Shown here piece by piece: positions 54,092 to 64,000 of a DNA stretch of 64,000 nt; the first letter of the stretch is position 1; every line of letters starts with the position of its first letter. The DNA comes from Frankiales bacterium (GTDB lineage: Bacteria; Actinomycetota; Actinomycetes; Mycobacteriales; SCTD01): NCBI GenBank assembly GCA_025966135.1, contig JAOPVP010000009.1, positions 1 through 64,000 of the forward strand, in the 5' to 3' direction. The notes under the pieces are model-generated. The model was given only the letters and a program-made list of their open reading frames with translations, ran no database searches and was not told the DNA's origin. A program made the translations under genes and the position numbers.

Positions 54092-55417
54092 TCAGACGAG
54101 GCTGACGACGCGGGCTCGATCGAGTTGGAGCAGCTCGGCGACGCGGCCGCGGTCCAGCTGCAGCAGCGCGGCCACGGCCTGTGGGTCGAACTGGGTGCCG
54201 CTGTGACGTACGAGCTCCTCGAGGGCGTCCTCGAGGCCGATCCCCGCCCGGTATGGACGGTCGTCGGTCATGGCGTCGAGGGAGTCGGCGACCGCAAACA
54301 GCCTGGTGGCCAAGGGGATCTGCTCCCCGCGCAGGCCCCGCGGGTAGCCCAGCCCATCCCAGCGCTCGTGGTGGGTGAGCACGATCTCGGCCACCAGCGG
54401 AGAGAAGCCGGCCTCGCTGACGATGCGATGGCCGACGGCCGGGTGCGTGTCCATGATGCGCCGCTCGGCCTCGTCGAGCGGTCCGGGCTTGCGCAGGACG
54501 GCGTCTGGGACACCGATCTTGCCGACGTCGTGCAGCAGGAACCCGAACGAGAGCTGCTCGTCCGCGGCCAGCTCCGGGTCGACGACCGTCAGCAGCTCCT
54601 GTGCCAACGCCGTCACTCGGTGCACGTGGCTGCCGGTGCCGGAGTCGCGCGCCTCGATGGCCTGGGCGAGCGCCGCGGCGGTGGAGCGGTGCTGATGACG
54701 CACGGCGTCGTGGGCGTGGTGCAGCTCGGCCGCTGCTGTGCGCAGGTCGAGGACCGCCTGCTCGGTGCGGGCGAGGTACTGCCGTTGCGCGAGCCGCAGC
54801 AAGGTCGGCGGTACGAGGAAGGCGACGACGCCCCAGCCCGCGGCGGTGGTCCAGGCGGAGCCGAGCAGGGCGCCGAGCACGCCGTACGCGGCGAAGGACG
54901 GCAGCAACCAGGACAGCTCCTCGCGCAGCACGACGCGCGTCGGCCGCTGCTGGTCGAGCCCGATGGCCAGGGCCACCAACCCGTTGTCGACGGCGAAGTA
55001 GGCCAGGCCGGCGACGAGGCCCGCGGCGACGAGGACCGGGAGGACCTTGCCGACGGCGAGGTCGGTCAGCGCGCAGGCGAGCGAGGCGCACAGCACGAGG
55101 GCGGCCGGGTTGAACGCGTACTGCTCGAGCCGACGGGTCCGGGACCGGACCGTCGTGGTCAGGCCCGCGACCGCCGCCGCGAGCAGCGCCGCCCGCGGCT
55201 CACCCGCCGCTGCTGCTGCCAGGACGGGTACGGCGGACAGCGACACGGTGGACGAGCCGTAGACGTCCGCGCCCAGGACCTCGGCGAGCAGCGCGAGCGC
55301 CGGGAAGACCAGCAGGGCGGCGAGACCGCCGGCGGGCAGCAGGCCACCGACGACGACGGCTGCCAGGACGGCGGCCGTCACCACCGCCGTCACCAGGCCT
55401 TGCAACGCTCTGGGCAC
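54092..55417 (-). CDS. Membrane HD-GYP domain phosphodiesterase
   Basis: This 441-residue protein has about seven or eight transmembrane helices in the first ~230 residues. A C-terminal HD-GYP domain follows: 'HVHRVTALAQELLTVV', 'LLHDVGKIGVPDAVL', 'THHERWDGLGYPRGLRGEQI', 'ADSLDAMTDDRPYRAG'. All metal-binding His/Asp residues and the GYP triad are present, so c-di-GMP hydrolysis is plausible. Many actinobacterial members are uncharacterised. It is transcribed against the yebC-ruvC flow. Confidence 0.9.
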   Translation of the reverse strand: MPRALQGLVTAVVTAAVLAAVVVGGLLPAGGLAALLVFPALALLAEVLGADVYGSSTVSLSAVPVLAAAAAGEPRAALLAAAVAGLTTTVRSRTRRLEQYAFNPAALVLCASLACALTDLAVGKVLPVLVAAGLVAGLAYFAVDNGLVALAIGLDQQRPTRVVLREELSWLLPSFAAYGVLGALLGSAWTTAAGWGVVAFLVPPTLLRLAQRQYLARTEQAVLDLRTAAAELHHAHDAVRHQHRSTAAALAQAIEARDSGTGSHVHRVTALAQELLTVVDPELAADEQLSFGFLLHDVGKIGVPDAVLRKPGPLDEAERRIMDTHPAVGHRIVSEAGFSPLVAEIVLTHHERWDGLGYPRGLRGEQIPLATRLFAVADSLDAMTDDRPYRAGIGLEDALEELVRHSGTQFDPQAVAALLQLDRGRVAELLQLDRARVVSLV

Positions 55418-55554
55418 GGAGCCCCCCCTTTCGCTGTGACAGAGCGTGACAGGAGGGGCCGGTGGGACGGCGGCGGCGCGCCGGGGCGGGGGTCCCCGGG
55501 CCCGGCGGACGATCGTCGTACCCTCCCGAACAGGTGATCGAGGAAGGGGCTGTC

Positions 55555-56043
55555 GTGCGCGTGCTGGGAGTCGACCCCGGGTTGACCAGGTGCGGTCTGG
55601 GTGTGGTCGACGGCCGTCCCGGCCGCGCGTCGCTGGTGGCTGTGGGTGTCGTCACGACCCCGGCCGGCGACGAGCTCGGCGCCCGGCTCGTCGCGCTGGA
55701 GCAGGCCTTCGAGGCCTGGCTCGACCTCCACCAGCCCGACGCCGTCGCGGTGGAGCGCGTGTTCGCCCAGCACAACGTCCGCACCGTGATGGGCACCGCC
55801 CAGGCCGGCGCCGTCGCGATCGTCTGCGCGGCCCGACGGGGGATCCCCGTCGCCCTGCACACGCCCAGCGAGGTCAAGGCCGCCGTCACGGGTTCCGGCC
55901 GGGCCGACAAGACCCAGGTCGGTGTGATGGTGGCGCGGATCCTGCGGCTTGCTGAGATGCCCCGGCCTGCCGATGCCGCCGATGCGCTGGCATTGGCCAT
56001 CTGCCACAGCTGGCGGGCGCCGATGCTGGCGCGGCTCGCATGA
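55555..56043 (+). CDS. ruvC: Holliday junction resolvase RuvC
   Basis: The 162-residue endonuclease cuts Holliday junctions made by RuvAB. The acidic catalytic residues are visible in '[16 protein letters not shown]', '[20 protein letters not shown]' and '[13 protein letters not shown]'. GTG 55555, after GAGGAAGGGG, is the standard start. It leads ruvC-ruvA-ruvB. Confidence 0.96.
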   Translation: MRVLGVDPGLTRCGLGVVDGRPGRASLVAVGVVTTPAGDELGARLVALEQAFEAWLDLHQPDAVAVERVFAQHNVRTVMGTAQAGAVAIVCAARRGIPVALHTPSEVKAAVTGSGRADKTQVGVMVARILRLAEMPRPADAADALALAICHSWRAPMLARLA

Positions 56044-56092
56044 CCACCCCACGACACCTCTCGCTGCGCTTACGCTTGCCCAGGGACATCGG

Positions 56093-56689
56093 ATGATCGC
56101 CAGCCTGACCGGCCGCGTCAGCGGCGTCACCGCTCACGGGGTGGTCCTGTCCGTCGGCGGCGTCGGGCTGTCGGTCCTGACCACACCCGGTACCCGGGCA
56201 CGGCTGCGCACAGGCGAGGAGGCCTTCCTCGCGACCTCGCTCGTGGTGCGGGAGGACTCCCTCACGCTGTACGGCTTCGAGACCGACGACGAGCGCGAGA
56301 TCTTCGAGCTGCTGCAGACCTCCAGCGGCGTCGGCCCCAAGGTCGCCCAGGCCGTGCTGACGGTGCACCCCCCAGACGCGGTGCGCCGCGCCATCGCCAC
56401 CGAGGACCTCACCGCGCTGTGCCTGGTGCCGGGCATCGGCCGCAAGGGCGCCCAGCGGATGGTCCTGGAGCTCAAGGACAAGCTGGGTCTGGCCTCAGCC
56501 GGTACGCCGGTGTCGTCACGTGCACCGTGGCGCGATCTGCTCGCCGAGGCCCTCACCGGGCTGGGGTGGTCGGCAGGTCAGGCCGACGAGACCGTCGTAC
56601 GCCTGGCGGAGTCGCACCCGGCGGCCACGGAGGCCGATGTCCCCACGCTGCTGCGCGAGGCCCTCGCGTTGCTGGGCAGGCCGCGATGA
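56093..56689 (+). CDS. ruvA: Holliday junction DNA helicase subunit RuvA
   Basis: This 198-residue protein binds the four-way junction and loads RuvB. It shows the N-terminal OB fold ('[12 protein letters not shown]'), two helix-hairpin-helix motifs ('[17 protein letters not shown]', '[20 protein letters not shown]') and the RuvB-binding C-terminal domain ('[15 protein letters not shown]'). It starts 49 bases after ruvC. Confidence 0.96.
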   Translation: MIASLTGRVSGVTAHGVVLSVGGVGLSVLTTPGTRARLRTGEEAFLATSLVVREDSLTLYGFETDDEREIFELLQTSSGVGPKVAQAVLTVHPPDAVRRAIATEDLTALCLVPGIGRKGAQRMVLELKDKLGLASAGTPVSSRAPWRDLLAEALTGLGWSAGQADETVVRLAESHPAATEADVPTLLREALALLGRPR

Positions 56690-56720
56690 TGGCCGCGATG
56701 ACAGCGCGACGGGTGACGGC

Positions 56721-57818
56721 ATGAGCGACGACCTGGCCCGGCGCGAGGCCGAGGAGCTGGCGCGCAGGAGCGCCGAGCTGGTCGCCGAGGTGATCGCACG
56801 CCCCGAGGCGGGCGACGAGGAACGGCTCGTCGAGGCGGCGCTGCGCCCGAAGCGGCTGGAGGAGTTCATCGGGCAGGAACGGGTCCGCGAACAGCTCTCG
56901 CTGGTGCTCGAGAGTGCCCGGCGGCGCGGCCGGCCACCGGACCACGTGCTGCTCTCCGGCGCTCCCGGCCTGGGCAAGACCTCGCTTGCGATGATCATCG
57001 CCGCCGAGCTCGGCACCGGGATCCGCATCACCAGTGGGCCGGCGCTGGAGCGGGCCGGCGACCTCGCCGCCCTGGTGAGCAGCCTCAGCGAGGGCGAGGT
57101 GCTGTTCATCGACGAGATCCACCGGATCGCCCGGCCGGCGGAGGAGCTGCTGTACGTCGCGATGGAGGACTTCCGGGTCGACGTCGTCGTCGGCAAGGGC
57201 GCAGGGGCGACCGCGATCCCGCTGGAGGTCGCTCCCTTCACCCTGGTCGGGGCCACGACCCGCTCCGGGCTGCTGACGGGCCCGCTCCGGGACCGGTTCG
57301 GGTTCACCGCCCATATGGAGCCCTACACACCGGCCGAGCTCGAGCGCGTGATCGCCCGGTCCGCCGGGCTGCTGGAGGTGCCGATCGACGCTGCCGGGGC
57401 CGCCGAGATCGCCGGCCGGTCCCGCGGGACGCCCCGCATCGCCAACCGCTTGCTGCGCCGGGTCCGTGACTTCGCCGAGGTGCGCGCTGACGGCGCGGTG
57501 ACACGAGGTGTGGCCCGCGAGGCCCTCGCGGTCTACGACGTCGATGAGCTCGGCCTGGACCGACTCGACCGCGCTGTGCTCGAGGCTCTCGTGCACCGCT
57601 TTGGGGGCGGCCCCGTGGGCCTGTCCACCCTCGCAGTGGCCGTCAGCGAGGAGGCCGAGACGGTCGAGGAGGTCTGCGAGCCGTTCCTGGTCCGCACCGG
57701 GCTGGTCGTCCGGACTCCCCGCGGCCGGGTCGCCACCCCGGCGGCCTGGCGGCACCTCGGGCTGCGCCCGCCGGGACCCGTCGACGTCCTGCCCCTGGAC
57801 CTCGGCGATGCCGGCTAG
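56721..57818 (+). CDS. ruvB: Holliday junction DNA helicase RuvB
   Basis: The 365-residue AAA+ motor drives branch migration. It has Walker A '[17 protein letters not shown]', Walker B 'LFIDEIHRI', sensor 1 'LVGATTRSG', the arginine finger region 'GPLRDRFGF', and the C-terminal winged helix ('[14 protein letters not shown]'). The N-terminus is about 15-20 residues longer than in E. coli. ATG 56721 is 31 bases after ruvA. Confidence 0.97.
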   Translation: MSDDLARREAEELARRSAELVAEVIARPEAGDEERLVEAALRPKRLEEFIGQERVREQLSLVLESARRRGRPPDHVLLSGAPGLGKTSLAMIIAAELGTGIRITSGPALERAGDLAALVSSLSEGEVLFIDEIHRIARPAEELLYVAMEDFRVDVVVGKGAGATAIPLEVAPFTLVGATTRSGLLTGPLRDRFGFTAHMEPYTPAELERVIARSAGLLEVPIDAAGAAEIAGRSRGTPRIANRLLRRVRDFAEVRADGAVTRGVAREALAVYDVDELGLDRLDRAVLEALVHRFGGGPVGLSTLAVAVSEEAETVEEVCEPFLVRTGLVVRTPRGRVATPAAWRHLGLRPPGPVDVLPLDLGDAG

Positions 57819-58074
57819 CACCGGATGGACCGCGCCCGTCGTCCCGCGACCTTCGCCTTCGTGAGGGCAGCGCCCGCTCAACGGCGCCACGGTCTGGGGA
57901 AGATCGCCGGACCCGTGCGCGGAACACGCTCCTCGCCTCGCACGTTCTTCTTCTGCGGCGCTGCGTAGACTCGCCCAAAGTGCAGCGGGGAGATGACCGT
58001 CTTTCCGCCGCCTTCGCACGCGCCCTGCGGCCCGCCCACGAGGGGAGGCCGCCCGAGACAGGAGATCGCGCCTC

Positions 58075-59781
58075 GTGGCACGTCCCGGCCCGTCCACTCG
58101 CGGCCAGTTGCACGTCGGCCGCTATTTCGCCGCCCTCGGCCTCATCTTCGCCATCATCTACGCGACGGTGGCTTTCGCGGGTCCGGGTAGCGCATGGCTC
58201 AAGCCCAAGCTGGGCCTGGACCTGCAGGGTGGTGCCCAGGTCATCCTGACCCCGAAGACCGAGAGCGGCGCGAAGCCGTCGAACTCGCAGCTCACCGCTG
58301 CCGTCGAGATCCTGCGGCAACGCGTCAACGGCGCCGGCGTCTCCGAGGCCGAGGTCGTGATCGAGGGCGCACAGATCGTCGTGTCGGTGCCCGGCGGCAA
58401 CCGCGACAGCATCGCCACCGTCACCCAGGCCGCGCAGCTGCAGTTCCGGCGGGTGGTGACGGAGGAAGCGGCCGTGCCGCCGGTCGTGCCGACGCCCTCC
58501 GCGACCGTCAAAACCAGCAGCGGCCCGTCGCCGGCCAAGAGCGCGACCCCGAAGCCGACCGCGAGCACCGCCAAGCGGCCGGTGACGAGCGGTCTGCGCG
58601 CCGCGGCTGCGACGCCGACCCCGACGCCCAGTGCCACCTCGACGCCCAGTGCCAGTTCGGCGACCGGTGTGCCCGCGGGGCTCGTCGTGAGCGGGTCCGT
58701 CTACACCGCGGCCAACTACGCCGCCCTCGACTGCAGCAACCCCAAGGCGAGGGCCGGTGGGGCGCCCGAGGTGCCCACGAAGGAGATCGTCGCCTGCGAC
58801 CGCACCGGCACGGTGAAGTACCACCTCGCGATCGCCAAGGTGAGCGGCAAGGACGTCAAGGGCGCGAACGTGGGCGCCGACCCGACCACGGGCCAGGTCC
58901 AGGTCAACCTTCAGTTCAAGGGCAGCGGCCAGGACCGCTGGACCAAGCTCACGACGGAGGCCTACAACCAGACGCCTCCGACCAACCAGGTCGCCATCGT
59001 CCTCGACGGCGTCGTGATCACCGCCCCGACCATCAACAGCGTCATCAACGGTGACGCGCAGATCACCGGCCAGTTCACCCAGAAGGAGGGACAGGACCTT
59101 GCGAACAACTTGAAGTTCGGTGCCCTCCCCGTCAGCTTCGTCGCCGGGGATGCGCAGGTGGTCTCGGCCACCCTCGGGTCCGACCAGCTCAGGAGCGGTC
59201 TGCTGGCCGGCGGCATCGGCCTCGCCGCTGTGGTCCTGTACTCGCTGCTCTACTACCGCGCGCTCGGCTTCGTGACGATCGCCTCGCTGCTCATCAGCGC
59301 CGGCCTGACCTACGGGATGATCTGCATCCTCGGCAAGGAGCTGGGCTTCGCCCTGTCCCTGGCCGGCATCGCCGGTCTGATCGTGTCAGTCGGCATCACG
59401 GCCGACTCGTTCGTCGTGTTCTTCGAGAGGCTCAAGGACGAGATCAAGGAGGGCCGCACCCCACGGTCCGCCGTCGACCGGGCGTGGGTGCGTGCTCGCC
59501 GCACCATCCTGTCCGCTGACACGGTCTCCCTGCTGGCTGCTGTGATCTTGTACTTCGTCTCGGTCGGCGGGGTCCGCGGCTTCGCGTTCACCCTGGGCCT
59601 GTCGACGATGCTCGACGTCGCGGTGGTGTTCTTGTTCACCCGCCCGCTGTTGTCCTACCTCTCGCGGTTCCGCTGGTTCTCGCGCAGCCGGCTCACCGGC
59701 TTCTTCGGACCAGACGGGGGCGAACCCTCCCTCGGAGGCCCTCGCAAGTCGCTCGTCGTCCCGACCCCGCAGGAGGCCTGA
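58075..59781 (+). CDS. secD: Protein translocase subunit SecD
   Basis: This 568-residue RND-type subunit helps the Sec channel using the proton gradient. It has an N-terminal transmembrane helix, 'LGLDLQGGAQVIL', a large P1 ectodomain, and five C-terminal helices with 'SVGITADSFVVFFERLKDE'. Residues about 136-197 are a low-complexity Pro/Ser/Thr/Ala insert within the ectodomain, longer than in enteric SecD but common in actinomycetes. GTG 58075; a yajC gene is missing upstream. Confidence 0.96.
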   Translation: MARPGPSTRGQLHVGRYFAALGLIFAIIYATVAFAGPGSAWLKPKLGLDLQGGAQVILTPKTESGAKPSNSQLTAAVEILRQRVNGAGVSEAEVVIEGAQIVVSVPGGNRDSIATVTQAAQLQFRRVVTEEAAVPPVVPTPSATVKTSSGPSPAKSATPKPTASTAKRPVTSGLRAAAATPTPTPSATSTPSASSATGVPAGLVVSGSVYTAANYAALDCSNPKARAGGAPEVPTKEIVACDRTGTVKYHLAIAKVSGKDVKGANVGADPTTGQVQVNLQFKGSGQDRWTKLTTEAYNQTPPTNQVAIVLDGVVITAPTINSVINGDAQITGQFTQKEGQDLANNLKFGALPVSFVAGDAQVVSATLGSDQLRSGLLAGGIGLAAVVLYSLLYYRALGFVTIASLLISAGLTYGMICILGKELGFALSLAGIAGLIVSVGITADSFVVFFERLKDEIKEGRTPRSAVDRAWVRARRTILSADTVSLLAAVILYFVSVGGVRGFAFTLGLSTMLDVAVVFLFTRPLLSYLSRFRWFSRSRLTGFFGPDGGEPSLGGPRKSLVVPTPQEA

Positions 59782-59782
59782 C

Positions 59783-60967
59783 ATGACCGAGCAGCCCCAC
59801 GTGGTTCGCCACGGCATCGTCCACCGCCTGTACCACGGGGAGACCACCTTCCCGCTCATCCGGGCGCGCAGGAAGTTCTACGCCGTCGCCCTCGTGATGG
59901 TCGTGGTGGCGCTGGGAAGCATGCTCTTCCGTGGTTTCAACCTCGGAGTGGAGTTCAAGGGCGGCGCCATCTTCCAGGTGCCGCTCACGACGAGCAGCGT
60001 GTCGGTCGCGGACACCCGCACGTACGTCCAGTCGCTCGGGGTCAAGGACCCCATCGTCCAGACCCTGAAGAGCTCGAACGGCAACCTCCAGTTGCGCGTC
60101 GAGAGCGAGCCGCTGACAGACGCGGAGAAGAACAAGGTCCAGGACGGGCTCGCCACGCACTTCAAGGTGAACGCGAACGACATCACCAGCCAGAACGTCG
60201 GTGCGTCCTGGGGCAAGCAGGTCACCACCAAGGCCCTGCAAGGCCTGGTCGTCTTCCTCCTTGCGGTCGTGCTGTACATCTCGGTGCGGTTCGAACCCAA
60301 GATGGCGGCGTCCGCGATCATCGCGCTCCTCCACGACCTGCTGCTGGCGGCCGGCATCTACTCCGTCACCCAGTTCGTGGTCACTCCCTCCACGGTCATC
60401 GCGCTGCTGACCGTCCTCGGGTACTCCCTGTACGACACGATCGTCGTCTTCGACAAGGTCGAGGAGAACACCCGGGGCCTCGAGAAGCAGGGCACCCTGA
60501 CCTACTCCGAGGCGGCCGAGCTCGCGGTCAACCAGACCTTCATGCGCTCGATCAACACCTCGCTCATCGCCCTGCTGCCCGTCTCGGGCCTGCTGTTCGT
60601 GGGTGCGCTGCTGCTCGGTGCCGGCACGCTGAGGGATCTGGCGCTGGCGCTGTTCGTGGGTCTGGCCTCCGGTGCCTACTCCAGCCTGTTCCTCGCCACC
60701 CCGCTGCTGGCGGACCTGAAGGAGCGCGAGCCGCGCTTCAAGACGCTGCACCAGCGGGTCCTCGACCGCCGTGCGAGCGGCAAGGCTCCGGTGCGGCTGT
60801 CGCAGCGCTCGGCGTACGCCGCAGCCGTCACGGCGGACGCGGACGCGGACGCGCCGGAGGCCGAGGCGGCCCCCGGGAAGGTCACCACGACCGCGACCCG
60901 GCGGCCGACGCAGCAGCGCAAGAAGGCCGGCCGGCCCGGCCGGCCGTCCGGCAAGCGCAAGCGTTGA
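59783..60967 (+). CDS. secF: Protein translocase subunit SecF
   Basis: The 394-residue partner of SecD has a first transmembrane helix followed by '[15 protein letters not shown]', an ectodomain and five helices with '[20 protein letters not shown]' and '[18 protein letters not shown]'. A basic Arg/Lys-rich tail ends the protein, as usual in actinomycetes. It starts one base after the secD stop and overlaps apt by 4 bases. Confidence 0.96.
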   Translation: MTEQPHVVRHGIVHRLYHGETTFPLIRARRKFYAVALVMVVVALGSMLFRGFNLGVEFKGGAIFQVPLTTSSVSVADTRTYVQSLGVKDPIVQTLKSSNGNLQLRVESEPLTDAEKNKVQDGLATHFKVNANDITSQNVGASWGKQVTTKALQGLVVFLLAVVLYISVRFEPKMAASAIIALLHDLLLAAGIYSVTQFVVTPSTVIALLTVLGYSLYDTIVVFDKVEENTRGLEKQGTLTYSEAAELAVNQTFMRSINTSLIALLPVSGLLFVGALLLGAGTLRDLALALFVGLASGAYSSLFLATPLLADLKEREPRFKTLHQRVLDRRASGKAPVRLSQRSAYAAAVTADADADAPEAEAAPGKVTTTATRRPTQQRKKAGRPGRPSGKRKR

Positions 60968-61494
60968 CCACCTTGGCCGACACCGACCTGGCGGCGCTGG
61001 TCCGGGACGTGCAGGACTACCCGGAGCCGGGGATCGTCTTCAAGGACCTCACCCCGCTGCTGGCCGACCCGGCCGGCCTGAAGGCGGCAGTCGACCGGAT
61101 CGTGGCTCAGCACGCTCCAGGCAGCGTGGACAAGGTCGTGGGCGTCGAGGCCCGCGGCTTCCTGCTGGCCTCGCCGGTGGCCTACCTGCTCGGCGCGGGA
61201 GTGGTGCCGGTCCGCAAGCCCGGCAAGCTGCCCGGGCCGGTCCACGAGCGCTCCTACGACCTGGAGTACGGCAGCAGCACCCTCGAGGTGCACCAGGACG
61301 CCTTCGCCCCGGGGGACCGCGTGCTCGTCATCGACGACGTGCTCGCCACCGGTGGCACCGCTGCGGCAACCGTGCACCTGGTCCAGCACTGCGGGGCCAC
61401 CGTCATCGCCGTGGCCGTCCTGCTGGAGCTGGAGTTCCTCGACGGCCGGGCGGCGCTGCCCGGCATCTCCGTACAAGCGCTGCTCACTGCCTGA
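60964..61494 (+). CDS. apt: Adenine phosphoribosyltransferase
   Basis: This 176-residue enzyme salvages adenine to AMP with PRPP. The PRPP loop is '[16 protein letters not shown]', preceded by '[20 protein letters not shown]' and 'VRKPGKLPG'. TTG 60964 overlaps the secF stop by 4 bases. The secD-secF-apt-relA order is standard in actinomycetes. Confidence 0.96.
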   Translation: MTTLADTDLAALVRDVQDYPEPGIVFKDLTPLLADPAGLKAAVDRIVAQHAPGSVDKVVGVEARGFLLASPVAYLLGAGVVPVRKPGKLPGPVHERSYDLEYGSSTLEVHQDAFAPGDRVLVIDDVLATGGTAAATVHLVQHCGATVIAVAVLLELEFLDGRAALPGISVQALLTA

Positions 61495-61529
61495 GCGTCC
61501 GCTTGTGGGCGGCGTCGTGCGTGGGAAGC

Positions 61530-61558
61530 CTGACCAGCGGGCAGGCGTTCTCTAGACT
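61530..61558 (+). promoter_or_regulatory. Candidate relA promoter
   Basis: CTGACC (61530-61535) and TAGACT (61553-61558) are 17 bases apart, each matching four of six consensus bases, and lie 28 bases before the relA start. Confidence 0.45.
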
Positions 61559-61586
61559 GGTAGGACCCGGTCGGAAGGAGGAGTGC

Positions 61587-63944
61587 GTGGCACCTGATGC
61601 TCCTGTCCCCACCGCCGCCGACGAGCCGGTCCAGGTCGACCTCGACGACCACGACCGCGCCTCCGAGCCGACCGTCACCTCCCCGGCCACCGGCACCGGC
61701 CCGCCCACCGGCCGTCGCGTCCGGGCCCGCCTGGCGCGCCTGACTGCGCCGTCGAAGCCCGGTGGCACCCCGCCCGTCCTGGAGCCCTTGCTCCGGACGG
61801 TCCGCACCAGCCACCCCAAGGCCGACACCCGGCTGGTCGTCCGCGCCTATGAGGTCGCGGAGCAGATGCACGGCGACCAGCGCCGCCGCAGCGGCGACTT
61901 GTACATCACGCACCCGCTGGCGGTCACGACCATCCTGGCCGAGCTCGGGATGGACACGACCACGCTGGTGGCCGCCCTCCTGCACGACACCGTCGAGGAC
62001 ACGCCGTACACGCTCGAGGACGTCGAGGAGGAGTTCGGCGAGGACGTCGCACACCTCGTCGACGGCGTCACCAAGCTCGACAAGATCAAGTACGGCGAAG
62101 CCGCCGAGGCCGAGACGATCCGCAAGATGGTCGTCGCGATGGCCCGCGACCCCCGCGTCCTGGTCATCAAGCTCGCCGACCGGCTCCACAACATGCGGAC
62201 CCTGCGGTACCTCCGGCAGGAGAAGCAGGAGCGGATCGCCACCACGACGCTCGAGATCTTCGCGCCTCTTGCCCACCGCCTCGGCATGAACACCATCAAG
62301 TGGGAGCTCGAGGACCTCGCCTTCGCCACCCTCTACCCCAAGAGGTACGACGAGATCGTCCGCCTCGTGGCCGACCGGGCGCCGTCCCGGGACACCCAGC
62401 TGGCCGAGGTGGTGGAGCGCGTCAGCTCCGACCTCAAGGCAGCCAAGATCAAGGCGACCGTTACGGGGCGGCCGAAGCACTACTACTCGATCTACCAGAA
62501 GATGATCGTCCGTGGCCGGGACTTCGCCGACATCTACGACCTCGTGGGCATCCGCGTGACGGTCGACTCGGTCCGCGACTGCTACGCGACGCTCGGCACG
62601 ATCCATGCGATGTGGAGCCCGGTCCCCGGGCGGTTCAAGGACTACATCGCGATGCCCAAGTTCAACATGTACCAGTCGCTGCACACCTCGGTGATCGGTC
62701 CCGAGGGCAAGCCCGTCGAGCTCCAGATCCGCACCCTGGAGATGCACAAGCGCGCGGAGTACGGCATCGCTGCGCACTGGAAGTACAAGGAGGGCGGGGC
62801 GGCTCCGGGTACCGCCCGGCCGAGCAAGGGCGACGACATGGCGTGGCTGCGCCAGCTGCTGGACTGGCAGAAGGAGGCGGCCGATCCCGGCGACTTCCTG
62901 GACTCCCTGCGCTTTGACCTGCACAGCGCTGAGGTCTTCGTCTTCACCCCCAAGGGCGACGTCGTCTCGCTGCCTGCCGGGGCCACCCCGGTCGACTTCG
63001 CGTACGGCGTTCACACCGAGGTCGGCCACCGTTGCATCGGTGCCCGCGTCAACGGCCGTCTCGTCCCGCTCGAGTCGACGCTCGACAACGGCGACGTCGT
63101 CGAGATCTTCACCTCCAAGGCCGAGAGCGCCCACCCCTCACGCGACTGGCTGCAGTTCGTCAAGAGCCCACGGGCGCGCAACAAGATCCGGCAGTGGTTC
63201 GCCAAGGAGCGCCGCGAGGATGCGGTCGAGACCGGCAAGGACCACATCGGCCGTGCCATGCGCAAGGCCGGGCTGCCGCTGCAGCGGCTGCTCGGCGGCG
63301 ACGCCCTGCTCAACCTGGCCAAGGAGCTGCGGCTCGCCGACGTCACCGCGCTCTACGTCGAGGTCGGCGAGGGCCGCCTCTCGGCCCAGACCGTGGTCCA
63401 GAAGATCATTTCCGGGATGGGTGGCGCCGATGGTGCCGCTGAGGACCTTGCCGAGACCGCTGTCCCGACCCGCCCCGCGCGACCGCGTCCGCCGGGAGAT
63501 CCCGGGGTCGTCGTCAAGGACGTCGCCGACGTCTGGGTCAAGCTCGCGAAGTGCTGCACCCCGGTGCCCGGGGACGACGTCGTCGGTTTCGTGACCCGCG
63601 GTCGAGGGGTCTCGGTGCACCGTCGCGACTGCACCAACGCCGGCGACCTGCTCGCCGACCCGGCCCGGCTGGTCGAGGTCGAGTGGGCGCCCACCGCCGG
63701 CTCTCTGTTCCTGGTCAACATCCAGGTGGAGGCGCTCGACCGCACCCGTCTGCTGTCGGACGTGACCCGCGTGCTGTCCGACGCGCACGTCAACATCCTG
63801 TCGGCGACCGTCACCACCACTCGGGACCGGGTCGCGGTCTCCCGGTTCTCCTTCGAGATGGCCGACCCCAAGCACATGGGCCACCTGCTGGGCCAGGTCC
63901 GCAGCGTCGAGGGCGTCTACGACGCCTACCGCGTCACCAGCTGA
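61587..63944 (+). CDS. relA: Bifunctional (p)ppGpp synthetase/hydrolase
   Basis: The 785-residue Rel protein makes and degrades (p)ppGpp in the stringent response. In order: a variable N-terminus (1-75); the HD hydrolase with '[11 protein letters not shown]' and '[15 protein letters not shown]'; the synthetase with '[13 protein letters not shown]' and '[14 protein letters not shown]'; a TGS domain ('[20 protein letters not shown]'); a helical/zinc-finger region ('[20 protein letters not shown]'); and a C-terminal ACT domain. The hydrolase His-Asp is intact, so it should be bifunctional. GTG 61587 follows AAGGAGGAG. Confidence 0.96.
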   Translation: MAPDAPVPTAADEPVQVDLDDHDRASEPTVTSPATGTGPPTGRRVRARLARLTAPSKPGGTPPVLEPLLRTVRTSHPKADTRLVVRAYEVAEQMHGDQRRRSGDLYITHPLAVTTILAELGMDTTTLVAALLHDTVEDTPYTLEDVEEEFGEDVAHLVDGVTKLDKIKYGEAAEAETIRKMVVAMARDPRVLVIKLADRLHNMRTLRYLRQEKQERIATTTLEIFAPLAHRLGMNTIKWELEDLAFATLYPKRYDEIVRLVADRAPSRDTQLAEVVERVSSDLKAAKIKATVTGRPKHYYSIYQKMIVRGRDFADIYDLVGIRVTVDSVRDCYATLGTIHAMWSPVPGRFKDYIAMPKFNMYQSLHTSVIGPEGKPVELQIRTLEMHKRAEYGIAAHWKYKEGGAAPGTARPSKGDDMAWLRQLLDWQKEAADPGDFLDSLRFDLHSAEVFVFTPKGDVVSLPAGATPVDFAYGVHTEVGHRCIGARVNGRLVPLESTLDNGDVVEIFTSKAESAHPSRDWLQFVKSPRARNKIRQWFAKERREDAVETGKDHIGRAMRKAGLPLQRLLGGDALLNLAKELRLADVTALYVEVGEGRLSAQTVVQKIISGMGGADGAAEDLAETAVPTRPARPRPPGDPGVVVKDVADVWVKLAKCCTPVPGDDVVGFVTRGRGVSVHRRDCTNAGDLLADPARLVEVEWAPTAGSLFLVNIQVEALDRTRLLSDVTRVLSDAHVNILSATVTTTRDRVAVSRFSFEMADPKHMGHLLGQVRSVEGVYDAYRVTS

Positions 63945-64000
63945 CCCCCCAGGACGTCCGGGTTGGCGCCCGTTCGCGCTGGCCGTCCGACTATTCCCTC

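Noticed and set aside
55436..55452. GTGACAG repeated at a 10-base interval near the HD-GYP start
   Set aside because: Only two 7-base copies, overlapping the HD-GYP leader, with no matching site elsewhere; too weak to call an operator.
57966..57971. TAGACT as a -10 for secD
   Set aside because: No acceptable -35 at 16-18 bases upstream, so it was not listed as a promoter.
61254..63134. Long open frame (626 codons) on - opposite relA and apt
   Set aside because: The opposite strand encodes complete relA domains; the antisense protein is low-complexity Val/Asp/Arg/Leu text with no motif.

Overview
The window is chromosomal DNA from a high-GC Actinomycetota bacterium. Codons end almost always in G or C, many genes start with GTG or TTG, and neighbouring genes often overlap by 4 bases. 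An SsgA-family gene, an F420-type oxidoreductase, the TreX/TreY/TreZ trehalose route, EF-G2 and the phosphatidylinositol-mannoside genes point to a morphologically complex actinomycete. A methyl-accepting chemotaxis protein suggests motility. I cannot name a genus from the sequence alone.

Left third (1-27 kb), signalling and envelope functions. An ECF42-type sigma factor sits with its YCII partner. After them come a secreted phosphoesterase, a GNAT enzyme and an HNH/excalibur lipoprotein. A five-gene membrane redox operon follows (ferric-reductase-like cytochrome, NuoF-like protein, ferredoxin and two small exported proteins). Two OmpR-type two-component systems lie next to it, each beside a small exported protein. 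Tandem 11-bp repeats upstream of three transcription units tie the first two-component system to the redox operon. Then come a moxR-DUF58-VWA operon, treX-treY-treZ with a TetR gene, a zinc-ribbon-like protein and a lone chemoreceptor.

Middle (27-37 kb), accessory region. A LysR regulator diverges from nine tightly coupled genes: a sugar-type ABC importer, cupin, luciferase-like oxidoreductase, dimeric alpha/beta-barrel protein, carboxymuconolactone-decarboxylase-like protein, alpha/beta hydrolase and short-chain dehydrogenase. This looks like a catabolic pathway with an unknown substrate. It is followed by decayed sequence, including a probable integrase remnant just past the 3' end of a tRNA-Val gene. 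tRNA-Val(GAC), tRNA-Cys and tRNA-Gly form a cluster, and tRNA-Val(CAC) lies 1.1 kb further on.

Right part (37-64 kb), mostly conserved core. It holds ssgA-family, a glycosyltransferase, an LPxTG-type penicillin acylase, OsmC, thrS-HIT, an inserted convergent EF-G2 gene, pgsA-acyltransferase-pimA, a DUF3048 lipoprotein, pdxS-pdxT, yebC, an HD-GYP protein, ruvC-ruvA-ruvB, secD-secF, apt and relA. The order resembles the known mycobacterial and streptomycete arrangement, with two differences: EF-G2 separates thrS-HIT from pgsA, and no yajC lies between ruvB and secD.
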